A stretch of DNA of 64,000 nt from Eggerthellaceae bacterium (GCA_022791455.1 JAAVZC010000013.1:124001-188000); one strand, 5' to 3'; shown: positions 52,143-61,461, counted from the first letter of the stretch. Numbers and translations: made by a program. The notes: generated by a model from the sequence alone, not told the origin.

Positions 52143-53051
52143 TTAGCCTCGTGGCTGCAAGGCTACGAAGGCGTAGATGACGCTGCCTTCTTCGTAGCTG
52201 GCGTTGATGACGTAGAGGGCTTCGGGGGCGATGGCGAAATCGGCCTCGGTGCCGTTCAGGTTGCTGCTGATTTGCTCTTCGGGGACGGAAGGGTCAACAG
52301 CGTAGCCGGTGCCGGCGGCCTTCAGGGTCATGCGGGTGACGGCGATGCCCTGCGGGGCCTTGTCGAAGAGCACCGTGCCAGCGGTTTCGGCGGAAAGGCG
52401 GGCATCGATGATGTCATCGTCCACGTCGCCGTTGTCCTCCAGCATGTCAAGCTCTTCGCTGTCCACGCCGCCGTTCGGGAACTCCCAGGTATAGGCCTCC
52501 GGCCCCAGCACAATGCTCGTGTTGGCCAGGTCGGTGCTGTAGGCAAGCGATGCGTAGGGCACCGCGTCATCGTCCATCTCGAAACCAGTCACTTGCTCGA
52601 CAATGTCCTCGTAGCGCTCGGCATCGGCCGGGTTTCCCTGCTGCAGCACCTTCACCGCGGTGATGCCCGGGTACTGCCCCGGATAGCTCTCCAGCATGAT
52701 GCCATTGCCGGTCACTTCCACAATGTTGCCCACCGCCAGCTGACTGACGGAAATGGCGTTGCCGTCGGCGTCGGTCAGACCGTCGGTGGGAATGGTGGGC
52801 ACATAGGGGGTCTGGGTGGCGGTGTCCACGAACAGCGGGGTGTCGCCGGCGATGATCACCATGGCCTGGCTCTTCTCCCCCACCGATTCTTCCGGAACCG
52901 CTTGCTCGGCGCTCATGGCTCGCCCCTGGGCCGGAGCGGCATCATTGGCCGGCTTCGCCTCCGGGGCCGAAGCGCACCCAACCGCCATCAGGGAAAACGT
53001 CGCGATAAGTGCCACGCAAGCCATTGCGCACGCTTTGGTTTTCAGGGTCAT
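52143..53051 (-). CDS. Putative lipoprotein of unknown function
   Basis: 302 aa. Signal peptide (residues 1-26) ending in the lipobox LMAVGC, so Cys26 is the predicted lipid anchor. An Ala/Pro/Glu-rich linker follows, then a mostly beta-strand, acidic region without a domain I recognise; the middle holds an Asp-rich loop (ELDMLEDNGDVDDDI). AGGAGG lies 6 bases ahead of ATG 53051. It has its own terminator and stands between the AlbA_2 gene and the divergent xpaC. Confidence 0.75.
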   Translation of the reverse strand: MTLKTKACAMACVALIATFSLMAVGCASAPEAKPANDAAPAQGRAMSAEQAVPEESVGEKSQAMVIIAGDTPLFVDTATQTPYVPTIPTDGLTDADGNAISVSQLAVGNIVEVTGNGIMLESYPGQYPGITAVKVLQQGNPADAERYEDIVEQVTGFEMDDDAVPYASLAYSTDLANTSIVLGPEAYTWEFPNGGVDSEELDMLEDNGDVDDDIIDARLSAETAGTVLFDKAPQGIAVTRMTLKAAGTGYAVDPSVPEEQISSNLNGTEADFAIAPEALYVINASYEEGSVIYAFVALQPRG

Positions 53052-53258
53052 GGCAACCTCCTAAACAAGTTGAATTTGGCTTATTCTACCCGGTAGAACC
53101 CCTTTAATTCCCCGTAAGAATCCTTTGCCACAATTGTTTCGCTTTTCCGAACATCGCCATGGTGCCGTTACGGCCAAAACATGACCTCTGTGCTATGATG
53201 AAAAACTGTGTGAAACGACCGCGGCGGGCCTCCCCGTCTCAAGCGAATAAGGAATCCC

Positions 53259-54518
53259 ATGGCTTCTCCCAACAAAGGTCCCCAAGGCAACAACCAGATG
53301 ACTCCGGAGGAATTCGAGGCGCTGTGCCGCTCCATCGGCGACACGGTGGCCGAAGTCTCGAAGGGCGTCGGTAAGGGGTTGGCTGCCGGGGGCACCGCGC
53401 TCGGGTCCGCCATCGGGCAGGTAATGAGCGGCTACCAGCAGCACAGCGCCAAGAAGGCCGAGCAAGTGAAGCTCACGCTGGAGCAGCAACGGCAGCTGGC
53501 GGCACAACAACAGCAGGCAGCGGCGGAGAAAAAGGCGAAGGCGGCCCAAACCCGCGCCATCAACGCCCGCTTCAAGGGCGGCAACTCCCAAGCCAACGGT
53601 GTGTGGATGACCGTCCTGGGTGGCATCTTCACCTTCTGCTTCGTGAACGGCGCCATCGAGGAGCTTTTCTGGCTTACCCAGGGCTTCTTCTGGGCTGACG
53701 AGTTCTTCCCGCCCTTCATCTTCCTGGGCCTGTCCCTTTGGCTTCTGGGCGCCGGCATCGGCAAGCTGCGCGCCAACAGCGCCCTGAAATCCATCAAGCG
53801 CATCACCGGCAGCCGCGAAGTGGTCTCCATCCAAGAGCTGGCCACGCAGATGCAGAAGAAGCCGGAAACGGTGGCGAAGCTCTGCCGCAAGCTTATCAAG
53901 AACGGCAGCCTTCCCCAGGGCCACCTGGACGACAACCAAACCTGCCTCATGGTGACCGATAACGCTTACCACTACTACCGCCAGGCGCAGCTGGAAGACC
54001 AGCAGGCGCGCCAGAAGAAGCTGGAAGAGCAGCAGTCCCGCGAACGGGCGAAGGCAGTGGGCGGCAAGGTGGAGCTGACCGCCGAGCAGAAGGCCTTCCT
54101 GAAAGAGGGCGAAGGCTACCTGAAGCAGATGCGCGATTTGGACGTGGCCATCGACGACGAAGAAGTGAGCGCGAAGATCGTGCAGATTCAGGGCGTGGTG
54201 GAGCGCATCCTGGCCCGCGCCGCCGAAGCGCCGGAGCTCATCGACAGCCTCCCCCGCTTCATGAACTACTACCTGCCCACCACCATCAAGCTGCTGGCCG
54301 CCTACGACAACCTGGAAGAACAGCCGGTGCAGGGCGGCAACATCGCCTCGTCCCGCCGCGAGATCGAGCAGACCCTCGACGTGCTGCAAGCGGCTTACGA
54401 GAAGCAGCTGGACGAGATGTTCCAGGACATGGCCATGGACGTCTCCTCCGACATTTCCGTTCTGCAGGCAATGCTCGCCCAAGAGGGACTCACCGAGAGC
54501 CCCTTCAAGACCAAATAA
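53259..54518 (+). CDS. XpaC-like protein
   Basis: 419 aa. Residues 1-110 are a Gln/Ala/Lys-rich coiled coil; two hydrophobic segments follow (about 115-168); the C-terminal 150 residues match the XpaC family ('5-bromo-4-chloroindolyl phosphate hydrolysis' protein; KEGEGYLKQMRDLDVAI ... LPRFMNYYLPTTIKLLAAYD). A short winged-helix-like stretch lies between (VSIQELATQMQKKPETVAKL). It pairs with telA 42 bases downstream, the classical xpaC-telA order. Biochemical role is not established. Confidence 0.82.
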   Translation: MASPNKGPQGNNQMTPEEFEALCRSIGDTVAEVSKGVGKGLAAGGTALGSAIGQVMSGYQQHSAKKAEQVKLTLEQQRQLAAQQQQAAAEKKAKAAQTRAINARFKGGNSQANGVWMTVLGGIFTFCFVNGAIEELFWLTQGFFWADEFFPPFIFLGLSLWLLGAGIGKLRANSALKSIKRITGSREVVSIQELATQMQKKPETVAKLCRKLIKNGSLPQGHLDDNQTCLMVTDNAYHYYRQAQLEDQQARQKKLEEQQSRERAKAVGGKVELTAEQKAFLKEGEGYLKQMRDLDVAIDDEEVSAKIVQIQGVVERILARAAEAPELIDSLPRFMNYYLPTTIKLLAAYDNLEEQPVQGGNIASSRREIEQTLDVLQAAYEKQLDEMFQDMAMDVSSDISVLQAMLAQEGLTESPFKTK

Positions 54519-54560
54519 AGGCACTCTATTTCAATGGCCCCCTCCCAGAAAGGAACCAAC

Positions 54561-55721
54561 ATGGCCGAAGAAAAGAAAACCGCCACCATCCCCGCTCCCA
54601 CCCTCACGCTGGAGCTGACGGCGGAACCGGCGGCGCCCAATCTCGACATCGTGGAGACAGTGGTTGTGGACCCCAAGGAAATGCAGCAGGCATCCCTGGA
54701 AGACTCGCTTTCCGCCGATGAGAAGGCCCAGGTCGAGGCGTTCTCCGAGCAGATCGACGTCACCAACACCGCCCAGATTCTGCAGTACGGCGCAGGCGCG
54801 CAACAGAAGATGGCCGGGTTCTCCGAGACGGCGCTCGAGAAGGTGCGCACCCAAGACCTCGGCGAGGCGGGCGACCTCATCGCCGGCGTGGTGACCGAGC
54901 TCAAGAACTTCGACGTGTCGGAAGAGAAGGGCATCTTCGGCTTCTTCAAGAAGCAGGCGAACAACCTGCAGGCGCTCAAGGCCCGCTACGACAAGGCCGA
55001 GGCCAACGTGGACAAGATTGTGAAAACGCTCGAGGGCCATCAGGTGACGCTGCTGAAGGACGCCGCCATGCTCGACCAGCTCTACGATTTGAACCTCTCC
55101 TACTTCAAGGAGCTGACCATGTACCTGCTGGCCGGCCGCAAGCGCCTGGAAGAGGTGCGCAACACCGACCTGCAAGAGGCACTGGCGAAGGCGAAGGAGT
55201 CCGGCCGCACCGAGGACGCCGAGGCGGTTCAGAAGCTGGAGGCCTCGTGCAACCGCTTCGAGAAGAAGTTGGCCGACCTGGACCTCACCCGCACCATCGC
55301 CATGCAGATGGCGCCCCAGATTCGCCTGGTGCAGTCCAACGAGATGCTGATGATCGAGAAGATCCAGACCACCATCGTGAACACCATTCCGCTGTGGAAG
55401 AGCCAGATGGTACTGGCGCTGGGCATGGCCAACAACGAGGCTGCATTGAAAGCGCAGTCCGCCGTGACCGACATGACCAACGAGCTTCTGAAGAAGAACG
55501 CCGAGAAGCTGAAGCAGTCCACGGTGGAAGTGGCGAAGGAAAGCGAGCGCGGCGTCGTGGATATCGAGACGCTGAAGGCCACCAACGAGAACCTCATCCA
55601 GACCTTCGACGAAGTGATGAAGATTCAGCAGGAAGGCCGCGCCAAGCGCGCCGAAGCCGAAGTGCAGCTGCGCCAAATGGAAGCCGAACTGAAGCAGAAA
55701 CTCCTGCAGGTGAACAACTAG
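54561..55721 (+). CDS. TelA/KlaA-family toxic anion resistance protein
   Basis: 386 aa from ATG 54561, preceded by AGAAAGGAAC; an in-frame ATG at 54534 lacks a site. It is an almost wholly alpha-helical cytosolic protein matching TelA along its length (LYDLNLSYFKELTMYLLAG ... MAPQIRLVQSNEMLMIEKI). Named after tellurite resistance, but chromosomal homologs are linked to envelope stress. It converges on mtaB; its terminator lies inside the mtaB 3' end. Confidence 0.88.
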   Translation: MAEEKKTATIPAPTLTLELTAEPAAPNLDIVETVVVDPKEMQQASLEDSLSADEKAQVEAFSEQIDVTNTAQILQYGAGAQQKMAGFSETALEKVRTQDLGEAGDLIAGVVTELKNFDVSEEKGIFGFFKKQANNLQALKARYDKAEANVDKIVKTLEGHQVTLLKDAAMLDQLYDLNLSYFKELTMYLLAGRKRLEEVRNTDLQEALAKAKESGRTEDAEAVQKLEASCNRFEKKLADLDLTRTIAMQMAPQIRLVQSNEMLMIEKIQTTIVNTIPLWKSQMVLALGMANNEAALKAQSAVTDMTNELLKKNAEKLKQSTVEVAKESERGVVDIETLKATNENLIQTFDEVMKIQQEGRAKRAEAEVQLRQMEAELKQKLLQVNN

Positions 55722-57079
55722 GCGATAAAGCCCTCAGGTAGCGTTGCCTTTATGAGTGCCCCGGGGATTTGATCCTGGGGCACTTTTATTTCGTAGTAGC
55801 TTTCGGTGCAGGCGCGGCCGGGTTCTTCCACGACCGCCCATTCCTCGGTGCCCACGCGGCGTGCGTATTCTTGATGGCGCAGGTCAGAAGCGAGTTGGCG
55901 CAGCTGCCGCGCTCGGTTCGCCTTCTCTTCCGGCGGAACCTGGTCGGTGCGATCGGCCGCAGGGGTGCCCTCACGGCGAGAATAGGGAAACGCGTGGATC
56001 TTCGAGAAGCGGCAGCGGCGCGCCACGTCGAGCGTCTCCTGGAACTCCCCTTCCGTCTCCCCCGGAAACCCGGCGATGATGTCGGTGGAAAGCGAGAGCG
56101 TGGGACAGGCGGCGTAGAGACGATCCACCAGTTCCACGAACTGCTCGGCCGAGTAGGGCCGATCCATCTCCGAGAGCACCTTGCTGCTGCCGGACTGAAG
56201 GGGCAGGTGCAGGTGACGGCAGATGCGGCCGTTGGTTTGCGCCAGAAGCGCGATGAGCTCGTCTGAGACGTCCATCGGCTCTACCGAGGAGATGCGGAAG
56301 CGCACCGGCAGGCCCTCCGTGGCTTCGAGCAGCTGCCCCAGGAGGTCGTGGAGCCGCAGCCCCTGCCACTGGTAGGACCCCAGGTTAATGCCGGAGAGCA
56401 CCACTTCCCCCACGCCGGCACGGGCCAGCGCCAACGCGTCCGCCACCACGTCCGGGGCCGGACGGCTGGAGGACTTGCCGCGCGCCACATGCACGATGCA
56501 GTAGGTGCACGCGTGATCGCACCCGTCCTGCACCTTCACACCGCGCCGGGTGCGAGAGAAATCCAAGGAAGATCCTTCGCTCCGCTCAGGATGACGAATC
56601 ATTTCGTCATCTCGACCGGAGGCCAGAGGCCGGAGTGGAGAGATCTTTCCAGACTCCGACAGCGCTTCAGGGGTCGCGAAGATCTCTCCACTCGCTTCGC
56701 TCGGTCGAGATGACGTAAGGGGGGAGGCGCTCGGTCGAGATGACGATATGTGGCGAAGATGCGCGTCGACTTCTGCTTTTGGCACTACTTCGATGCGGTT
56801 GTCCATTGCCTGAAATATTTCGGGGGCGATGGCGGCGGCGCAGCCGGTTACAAGGATGCGGGCGTCGGGGTTTGCCTTCAGCGCTTGGCGCACTGCCTTG
56901 CGGGTCTTCTTCTCCGCTTCGCCGGTGACGGTGCAGGTGTTCACCACCACGATGTCGGCCGCCTCCGCTACCGGCCGGAACCCCGCTTGGTGCAACTGCG
57001 CCTCGAAGCCGTCGGACTCCACCCGGTTCACTTTGCAGCCCAGGTTCACCAGGGCGTAGGTACGGCTATTCTCCGTCAT
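55718..57079 (-). CDS. mtaB: tRNA t6A37 methylthiotransferase MtaB, with in-frame repeat insertion
   Basis: 453 aa radical SAM enzyme making ms2t6A37 in tRNAs. MTTase cysteines in VNLGCKVNRVESDG and VNTCTVT, radical SAM motif QDGCDHACTYCIVHVARG. Start ATG 57079 follows GGGAGCC; the longer frame lies within rsmE. Between the MTTase domain and the radical SAM motif, residues about 108-170 are encoded by repeat DNA: a 109-bp palindrome (56606-56714) plus partial units on each side, read without a stop and containing RHPERSEGSS. Whether the enzyme stays active is open. It overlaps the rsmE end by 14 bases and telA by 4. Confidence 0.9.
   Translation of the reverse strand: MTENSRTYALVNLGCKVNRVESDGFEAQLHQAGFRPVAEAADIVVVNTCTVTGEAEKKTRKAVRQALKANPDARILVTGCAAAIAPEIFQAMDNRIEVVPKAEVDAHLRHISSSRPSASPLTSSRPSEASGEIFATPEALSESGKISPLRPLASGRDDEMIRHPERSEGSSLDFSRTRRGVKVQDGCDHACTYCIVHVARGKSSSRPAPDVVADALALARAGVGEVVLSGINLGSYQWQGLRLHDLLGQLLEATEGLPVRFRISSVEPMDVSDELIALLAQTNGRICRHLHLPLQSGSSKVLSEMDRPYSAEQFVELVDRLYAACPTLSLSTDIIAGFPGETEGEFQETLDVARRCRFSKIHAFPYSRREGTPAADRTDQVPPEEKANRARQLRQLASDLRHQEYARRVGTEEWAVVEEPGRACTESYYEIKVPQDQIPGALIKATLPEGFIA
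55756..55787 (+). terminator. telA terminator inside the mtaB coding end
   Basis: GTGCCCC (55756-55762) pairs with GGGGCAC (55777-55783), with inner GGAT/ATCC pairs, followed by TTTTATTT. It lies 35 bases after the telA stop and within the last codons of the convergent mtaB. Confidence 0.8.
56570..56745. repeat. Composite palindromic repeat inserted in mtaB
   Basis: Three parts: a reversed half-unit of the GTCATCCTGAGC family (56570-56595), a complete 109-bp GTCATYTCGACCGG-family palindrome (56606-56714), and a partial right end GCTCGGTCGAGATGACG (56729-56745). The 109-bp part has the same ends and length as the copy at 48054-48162. Confidence 0.85.
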
Positions 57080-57974
57080 CGAGGCTCCCGGGAGCATCGA
57101 ACATGGCGGCAAAACTGGCGGCAATGGGCGGCGCCTCGATCACGCGATCGGGAACGTCCAGCGCAACCGGCTCCTCCTTCGGCGCGCTGTTCCCCAATCC
57201 GCCCAGCTCATACAGGGCCAGGGCCGGAGCCACCACGCCGGCGGTCTCGGTGCGCAGAATGGAAGGGCCCAAAGTAACCAGGGCCGCATGGTCGTTCGAG
57301 GCCAGCAGCCGATCCACTTCCCGCTGCGAAAGGCCGCCCTCGGGGCCCACGATCACGGCGATGCGCGCATCGGAGGCAGGAGTACGGGTGTCCAACAGCG
57401 CGCCGTGGATGGCATCGGCCATGCGGCAACTTTTCGGCGCCTCTTCCCAGCACACAAGCACCGCCGTGGCCCCGCCCAGCATCTGGGCGCATTCGGCCAC
57501 CGTCGCCGGCTCGGACACTTCGGGAATCATCTCGCGGCCCGCCTGCATGGCGGCGCTCTTCGCAATGGAGCGCCAGCGGTCGGTGCGGGCAGCCGCCTTC
57601 TTGGCATCCAACTTCACCACCGAGCGCTCGCAGACAAGCGGCACGAAGGCGCTCACCCCCACCTCGGTGGCATGGCGCACCACATCGTCCATCTTGTCGC
57701 CCTTCGCCAGCCCCTGGCAGAGCATCACCATGGGGCCCTCTTCGGGGGCGTCCAGGTGCCGGGCAATGCGCACCAGCGGCACCACATCGTCGAAGGAGAC
57801 GATCTCGCATTCGAAGTAATCGCGGTCGGCATCCACCACCGCCACGTGCTCGCCAACAGCCAGCCGCAGCACCTTCGCGTGCCGCGCGTCGTCGGGGGCA
57901 AGGCGCAGCGGGAAGACGGGCGCCTCTTCTTCGGCGATCACCTGCTGTTCAAGGAAGAACCGGGGCAAAGACAT
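57066..57974 (-). CDS. rsmE: 16S rRNA m3U1498 methyltransferase
   Basis: 302 aa SPOUT-class methyltransferase. N-terminal PUA-like domain (HAKVLRLAVGEHVAVVDADR) and C-terminal knotted domain with IAVIVGPEGGLSQREVD and TLGPSILRTETAG. It is 40-50 residues longer than typical RsmE through a C-terminal tail (from about residue 262). It lies 12 bases after dnaJ. Confidence 0.94.
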   Translation of the reverse strand: MSLPRFFLEQQVIAEEEAPVFPLRLAPDDARHAKVLRLAVGEHVAVVDADRDYFECEIVSFDDVVPLVRIARHLDAPEEGPMVMLCQGLAKGDKMDDVVRHATEVGVSAFVPLVCERSVVKLDAKKAAARTDRWRSIAKSAAMQAGREMIPEVSEPATVAECAQMLGGATAVLVCWEEAPKSCRMADAIHGALLDTRTPASDARIAVIVGPEGGLSQREVDRLLASNDHAALVTLGPSILRTETAGVVAPALALYELGGLGNSAPKEEPVALDVPDRVIEAPPIAASFAAMFDAPGSLDDGE

Positions 57975-57986
57975 GGGATCGGTCCG

Positions 57987-59141
57987 CTAGTTGAAGATGT
58001 CGCGGAGCTTCTCGAAGGTGGTGCGGCCCTCGCTCACTGAGTCGCCGGTCTCCTTCGCGAACTTCTCCAGAATCTCGCGCTCTTTCTTGTTGAGCTTCTT
58101 CGGGATTTGCACCGCCACGTGCACGTACAAATCGCCGCGGCTGTTTGCGTTCTTGAAGCGGGGCATGCCGGCGCCCTTCACGCGCACCACCTGGTCCGGC
58201 TGGCAGCCCTCGGGGATGCGCACGGTCACGGTCTCGTCCTCCATGATGCCGTCCACTTCAATCTCGGCCCCCAGCGCCGCCTGCACCATGGCGATGGTGA
58301 CGCGGGCGTGCAGGTCGTCGCCGTCCCGCTCGAAGAACTCGTGGGGCAGCACGCGGAAGGTGACCAGCAAATCGCCCGCCGGCGCCCCCTGGATACCCGC
58401 CTCGCCGTAGCCGGAGAAGCGCATCTTCTGGCCGTCGCGCACGCCCTGCGGCACGTCGACCGAGAGCTTGGTGCGGTCGGGCACGCGGCCCTGGCCGTTG
58501 CACTCGGGGCAGGGGTTCTCGATGGTGGTGCCGGTGCCGTTGCACTCGGGGCAAGTGGAGGCGGACTGCATGTCGCCCAGAAAGGTGTGCTGCACCGTGA
58601 CGATGCGCCCCTGGCCGTTGCAGCGGCTGCAGGTGACCTCTTTGCCGTCCTCGCCCAAGCCGGTGCCGTCGCAATCGGGGCACGGGGCCAGGCGGTCGTA
58701 GATGACCTCTTTGGTGACGCCGGAGGCCGCTTCTTCCAAAGTGACCCGCAGCCCAATGCTCATGTCGCGGCCGTTCTTGCGCATCTGGCGCCCCGCCGCC
58801 CCGCCGGCGCCACCGCCGAAGAAGGTGGAGAAGATGTCGCCCATGCCGCCGAAGCCGCCGCCGAACAGGTCCTCGAAGTCCACGTAGCCGCCGCCGTAGC
58901 CGCCGGCCCCCGGGCCGGAAGCCGCGCCGGGAATGGTGCCGAAGCGGTCGTATTGGGCGCGCTTCTGGGCATCGGAGAGCACGTCGTAGGCCTCGTTCAA
59001 TTCCTTGAACTGGTCTTCCGCATCCGGTGCCTTGTTCACGTCCGGGTGCAGCTCGCGCGCCTTGTGGCGAAACGCCTTCTTGATATCTGCTTCCGACGCG
59101 TTGCGGTCAACGCCCAGTACTTCGTAAAGATCCTTAGCCAT
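57987..59141 (-). CDS. dnaJ: Chaperone DnaJ
   Basis: 384 aa type I Hsp40. J domain with HPD (residues 33-35 in [12 protein letters not shown]), Gly-rich region (75-115), four zinc repeats [32 protein letters not shown], and a C-terminal substrate domain. It follows hrcA after about 68 bases; no dnaK/grpE in the window, so this is a separate hrcA-dnaJ operon as in several actinobacteria. Probably HrcA-controlled via the CIRCE-like site. Confidence 0.96.
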   Translation of the reverse strand: MAKDLYEVLGVDRNASEADIKKAFRHKARELHPDVNKAPDAEDQFKELNEAYDVLSDAQKRAQYDRFGTIPGAASGPGAGGYGGGYVDFEDLFGGGFGGMGDIFSTFFGGGAGGAAGRQMRKNGRDMSIGLRVTLEEAASGVTKEVIYDRLAPCPDCDGTGLGEDGKEVTCSRCNGQGRIVTVQHTFLGDMQSASTCPECNGTGTTIENPCPECNGQGRVPDRTKLSVDVPQGVRDGQKMRFSGYGEAGIQGAPAGDLLVTFRVLPHEFFERDGDDLHARVTIAMVQAALGAEIEVDGIMEDETVTVRIPEGCQPDQVVRVKGAGMPRFKNANSRGDLYVHVAVQIPKKLNKKEREILEKFAKETGDSVSEGRTTFEKLRDIFN

Positions 59142-59209
59142 GGGGCCTCAAAACCTCTTTCGCTCTTGCTCACGTTAGTTGATCAGCGGGTAATTATAGC
59201 GCTCGACGC

Positions 59210-60217
59210 CTAGCCTTCCCGCAAGGCCTGCTGAGCGGCGTGGACGGCGCGAATGACCGCTCCGTAGTCCATGCGGGTGGGGCCGATGACCGCCACAATG
59301 CCGGCAGAATCCCCCCGGCCGTAGCGCCCCGCCACCACCGACACCTCCGAAAGCTCCGGCACCGGGTTCTCGGCGCCGATGCGCACCAGGCAATCCTGGC
59401 CCTCTTCAGCCGCCTCGTCGAACACCGAGCAGAGCACCTCTTCGTCCTCCAGCAGCTTCACCAGCGGCAGCACCGAGGAAGAGGAGCGGAACTCTGGCAT
59501 GCTGAGCAGCGACGACATGCCCATGCGCCGCAGCCGCCCGTCGTCGGACTCGTTGATGCAGGCCACCACTTCTTCCAGCACAATTTGGAACAGGGGGTCG
59601 TGCATGGCGGCCACCAGCTCTTCGTCCACTTCCCCCATGCCGTCGAGCGTCTTGCCGGCGAAGGTCTGGTTCATGAGCGACTGCACTGCCGCCAGCTCTT
59701 CGGTGGGCACTTCCTCGTCGAAGGCGATTTGACGGTTGAGCACCTCGCCATCCTGGCTGACGATAACCACGAGAACGCGCGTGGGCGCCAGCGAGATGAG
59801 GGAAATCTGCCGCAGGCGCGCCCGCAGAAGCGACGGCGCCACCACAATGGAAAGGCAGTTGGTCAGCCGCATGAGCGCCTCGGAGGTCTGGCCCATCAGC
59901 TCGTCCAGCTCGCTCGCCTGCTGACGCAGCTGGCTCACCACGTCCGGGTGGGGGTTCTCCTCCTGCACCCATTCGTTCTCCAGCAGATCGTCCACGAACG
60001 CCCGGTAGCCGCAGTCGGTGGGCACGCGGCCGGCCGACGTGTGCGGTTGGTAGATGTAGCCGCCGTCCTCGAGCGCCGACAAATCGTTGCGCACGGTGGC
60101 GGGGCTCACCCCCAGCGAGTAGCGCTCGGTGAGCGTGCGCGACCCCACCGGCATCGCATGGTGAATGTATTCCTCGATGAGCGCGCACAGCACGCGCTGC
60201 CTTCTGTCGGAAAGCAT
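59210..60217 (-). CDS. hrcA: Heat-inducible transcription repressor HrcA
   Basis: 335 aa. N-terminal winged helix (RRQRVLCALIEEYIHHAMPVG ... VSPATVRNDLSALEDGGYIY) and the HrcA dimer/GAF-like domain ending IGPTRMDYGAVI. It represses heat-shock genes by binding CIRCE. It starts 57 bases from the CIRCE-like site, implying autoregulation. First gene of hrcA-dnaJ-rsmE-mtaB. Confidence 0.95.
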   Translation of the reverse strand: MLSDRRQRVLCALIEEYIHHAMPVGSRTLTERYSLGVSPATVRNDLSALEDGGYIYQPHTSAGRVPTDCGYRAFVDDLLENEWVQEENPHPDVVSQLRQQASELDELMGQTSEALMRLTNCLSIVVAPSLLRARLRQISLISLAPTRVLVVIVSQDGEVLNRQIAFDEEVPTEELAAVQSLMNQTFAGKTLDGMGEVDEELVAAMHDPLFQIVLEEVVACINESDDGRLRRMGMSSLLSMPEFRSSSSVLPLVKLLEDEEVLCSVFDEAAEEGQDCLVRIGAENPVPELSEVSVVAGRYGRGDSAGIVAVIGPTRMDYGAVIRAVHAAQQALREG

Positions 60218-60273
60218 GAACGGCTCCTCAAACCACTTCCGGGCCCATCCCCGTCTTCTTTTCTTTCGGGATT

Positions 60274-60300
60274 TTAGCAGCCGAGGGCCAAGAGTGCTAA
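60274..60300. promoter_or_regulatory. CIRCE-like operator
   Basis: TTAGCAGCC - 9 bases - GAGTGCTAA. The right half is a perfect CIRCE arm, the left half differs at two of nine positions, and spacing is exact. It lies between the divergent hrcA and hemW genes. Confidence 0.75.
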
Positions 60301-60348
60301 GGTTATCGGATAATCTCCCCGTAATACTCCGAAAGGCGAAGGAGCCCC

Positions 60349-61461
60349 ATGCCCCACGATCCCTACAAGGCCCTCTACGTGCACATCCCCTTCTGCGTGA
60401 AGCGCTGCGGCTATTGCGATTTCTGCACGAGCGCGGTGGAGCGCGACTCGCCAGTCATGGACGAGTACGTGGAAGATCTGGTGATGCAGATTCGCCGCCA
60501 ATCGAAGGCCGGCGAGCTGGGGGCGATCGAAACGGTGTACCTAGGCGGCGGTACTCCGTCTCACCTGGGGATTTCCCGTTTGTCCAGTCTGCTGTACGCG
60601 CTATCGCTCTCCATGCACCTCACGCCGGAAGTGGAGTGCACCATGGAGGCGAACCCCGAGAGCCTCACCGATCGCATGGTGCGCGACATCTGGGCTATGG
60701 GGGTGAACCGCCTCTCCATCGGCGTGCAGTCATTCGATGACGCAGTGCTGGCCACCCTCGGACGCGCCCATAGCGCCGCCGAGGCCGTGGCAGCGGTGCG
60801 CATGGCGCAGGAGCGGTTCGAGAACGTCTCGGTGGACCTTATGGCCGGCATTCCCGGGCAGACGGCGGATAGCTTCGCAGAATCGGTGCGCACCGCCATT
60901 GATCTGGGCGTGAAACACATAAGCGTCTACCCGCTGACCATCGAGGCGGGCACCCCCTTCGACCGCGCCATCGCTCGCGGCCTTATGGAGGAGCCCGATG
61001 ACGATGCCGAAGCGGAAATGATGGAAGCGGCTGAAGCGCTACTGGTGGCGGCCGGTTTCCAGCGCTACGAGGTGGCCAGCTATGCGCTGCCCGGCTTCGA
61101 TTCGCGCCACAACTCCGCCTACTGGAGCGGCGTGCCCTACCTGGGGCTGGGGCGGTCCGCCACCACGATGACCCAGAACGCCGAACGACGCATGCGCGTT
61201 TGCGATGGCGAAGTTGTCGATGATCTTGACCCGCGCCAAATGCGCGCCGAAGACCTGATGCTCGCCATGCGCATGGCCCGCGGCGTGAGCGAAGAGCAGG
61301 TGCAAGACGCGGCCGAACTGCTGCCGGAAGCTCCTGCGCTGTTCGATTCCCTCTGCGAGCTGGGGCTCGTGAAACAAGAACACGGCCGCTTCAAGCCCAC
61401 AGAGCTCGGCTGGCTCTGCGGAAACGAACTCTACGGACGGATCCTCGACCTCGCTCCGTAA
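60349..61461 (+). CDS. hemW: Radical SAM heme chaperone HemW
   Basis: 370 aa coproporphyrinogen-oxidase-like radical SAM protein. Radical SAM motif FCVKRCGYCDFC near residue 14-25, GGGTPS at about 64-69, and a HemW C-terminal domain with HNSAYW and LGLGRSA. HemW delivers heme in species studied; the true HemN HemN-specific N-terminus is missing. GGAG precedes ATG 60349. It is divergent from hrcA and convergent with the DUF4230 gene. Confidence 0.92.
   Translation: MPHDPYKALYVHIPFCVKRCGYCDFCTSAVERDSPVMDEYVEDLVMQIRRQSKAGELGAIETVYLGGGTPSHLGISRLSSLLYALSLSMHLTPEVECTMEANPESLTDRMVRDIWAMGVNRLSIGVQSFDDAVLATLGRAHSAAEAVAAVRMAQERFENVSVDLMAGIPGQTADSFAESVRTAIDLGVKHISVYPLTIEAGTPFDRAIARGLMEEPDDDAEAEMMEAAEALLVAAGFQRYEVASYALPGFDSRHNSAYWSGVPYLGLGRSATTMTQNAERRMRVCDGEVVDDLDPRQMRAEDLMLAMRMARGVSEEQVQDAAELLPEAPALFDSLCELGLVKQEHGRFKPTELGWLCGNELYGRILDLAP

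Noticed and set aside
52035-53096. 353-codon + strand frame across the lipoprotein gene.
   Set aside because: It is the opposite strand of a better gene with signal peptide, lipobox, ribosome site and terminator; composition is typical of a shadow frame in high-GC DNA.
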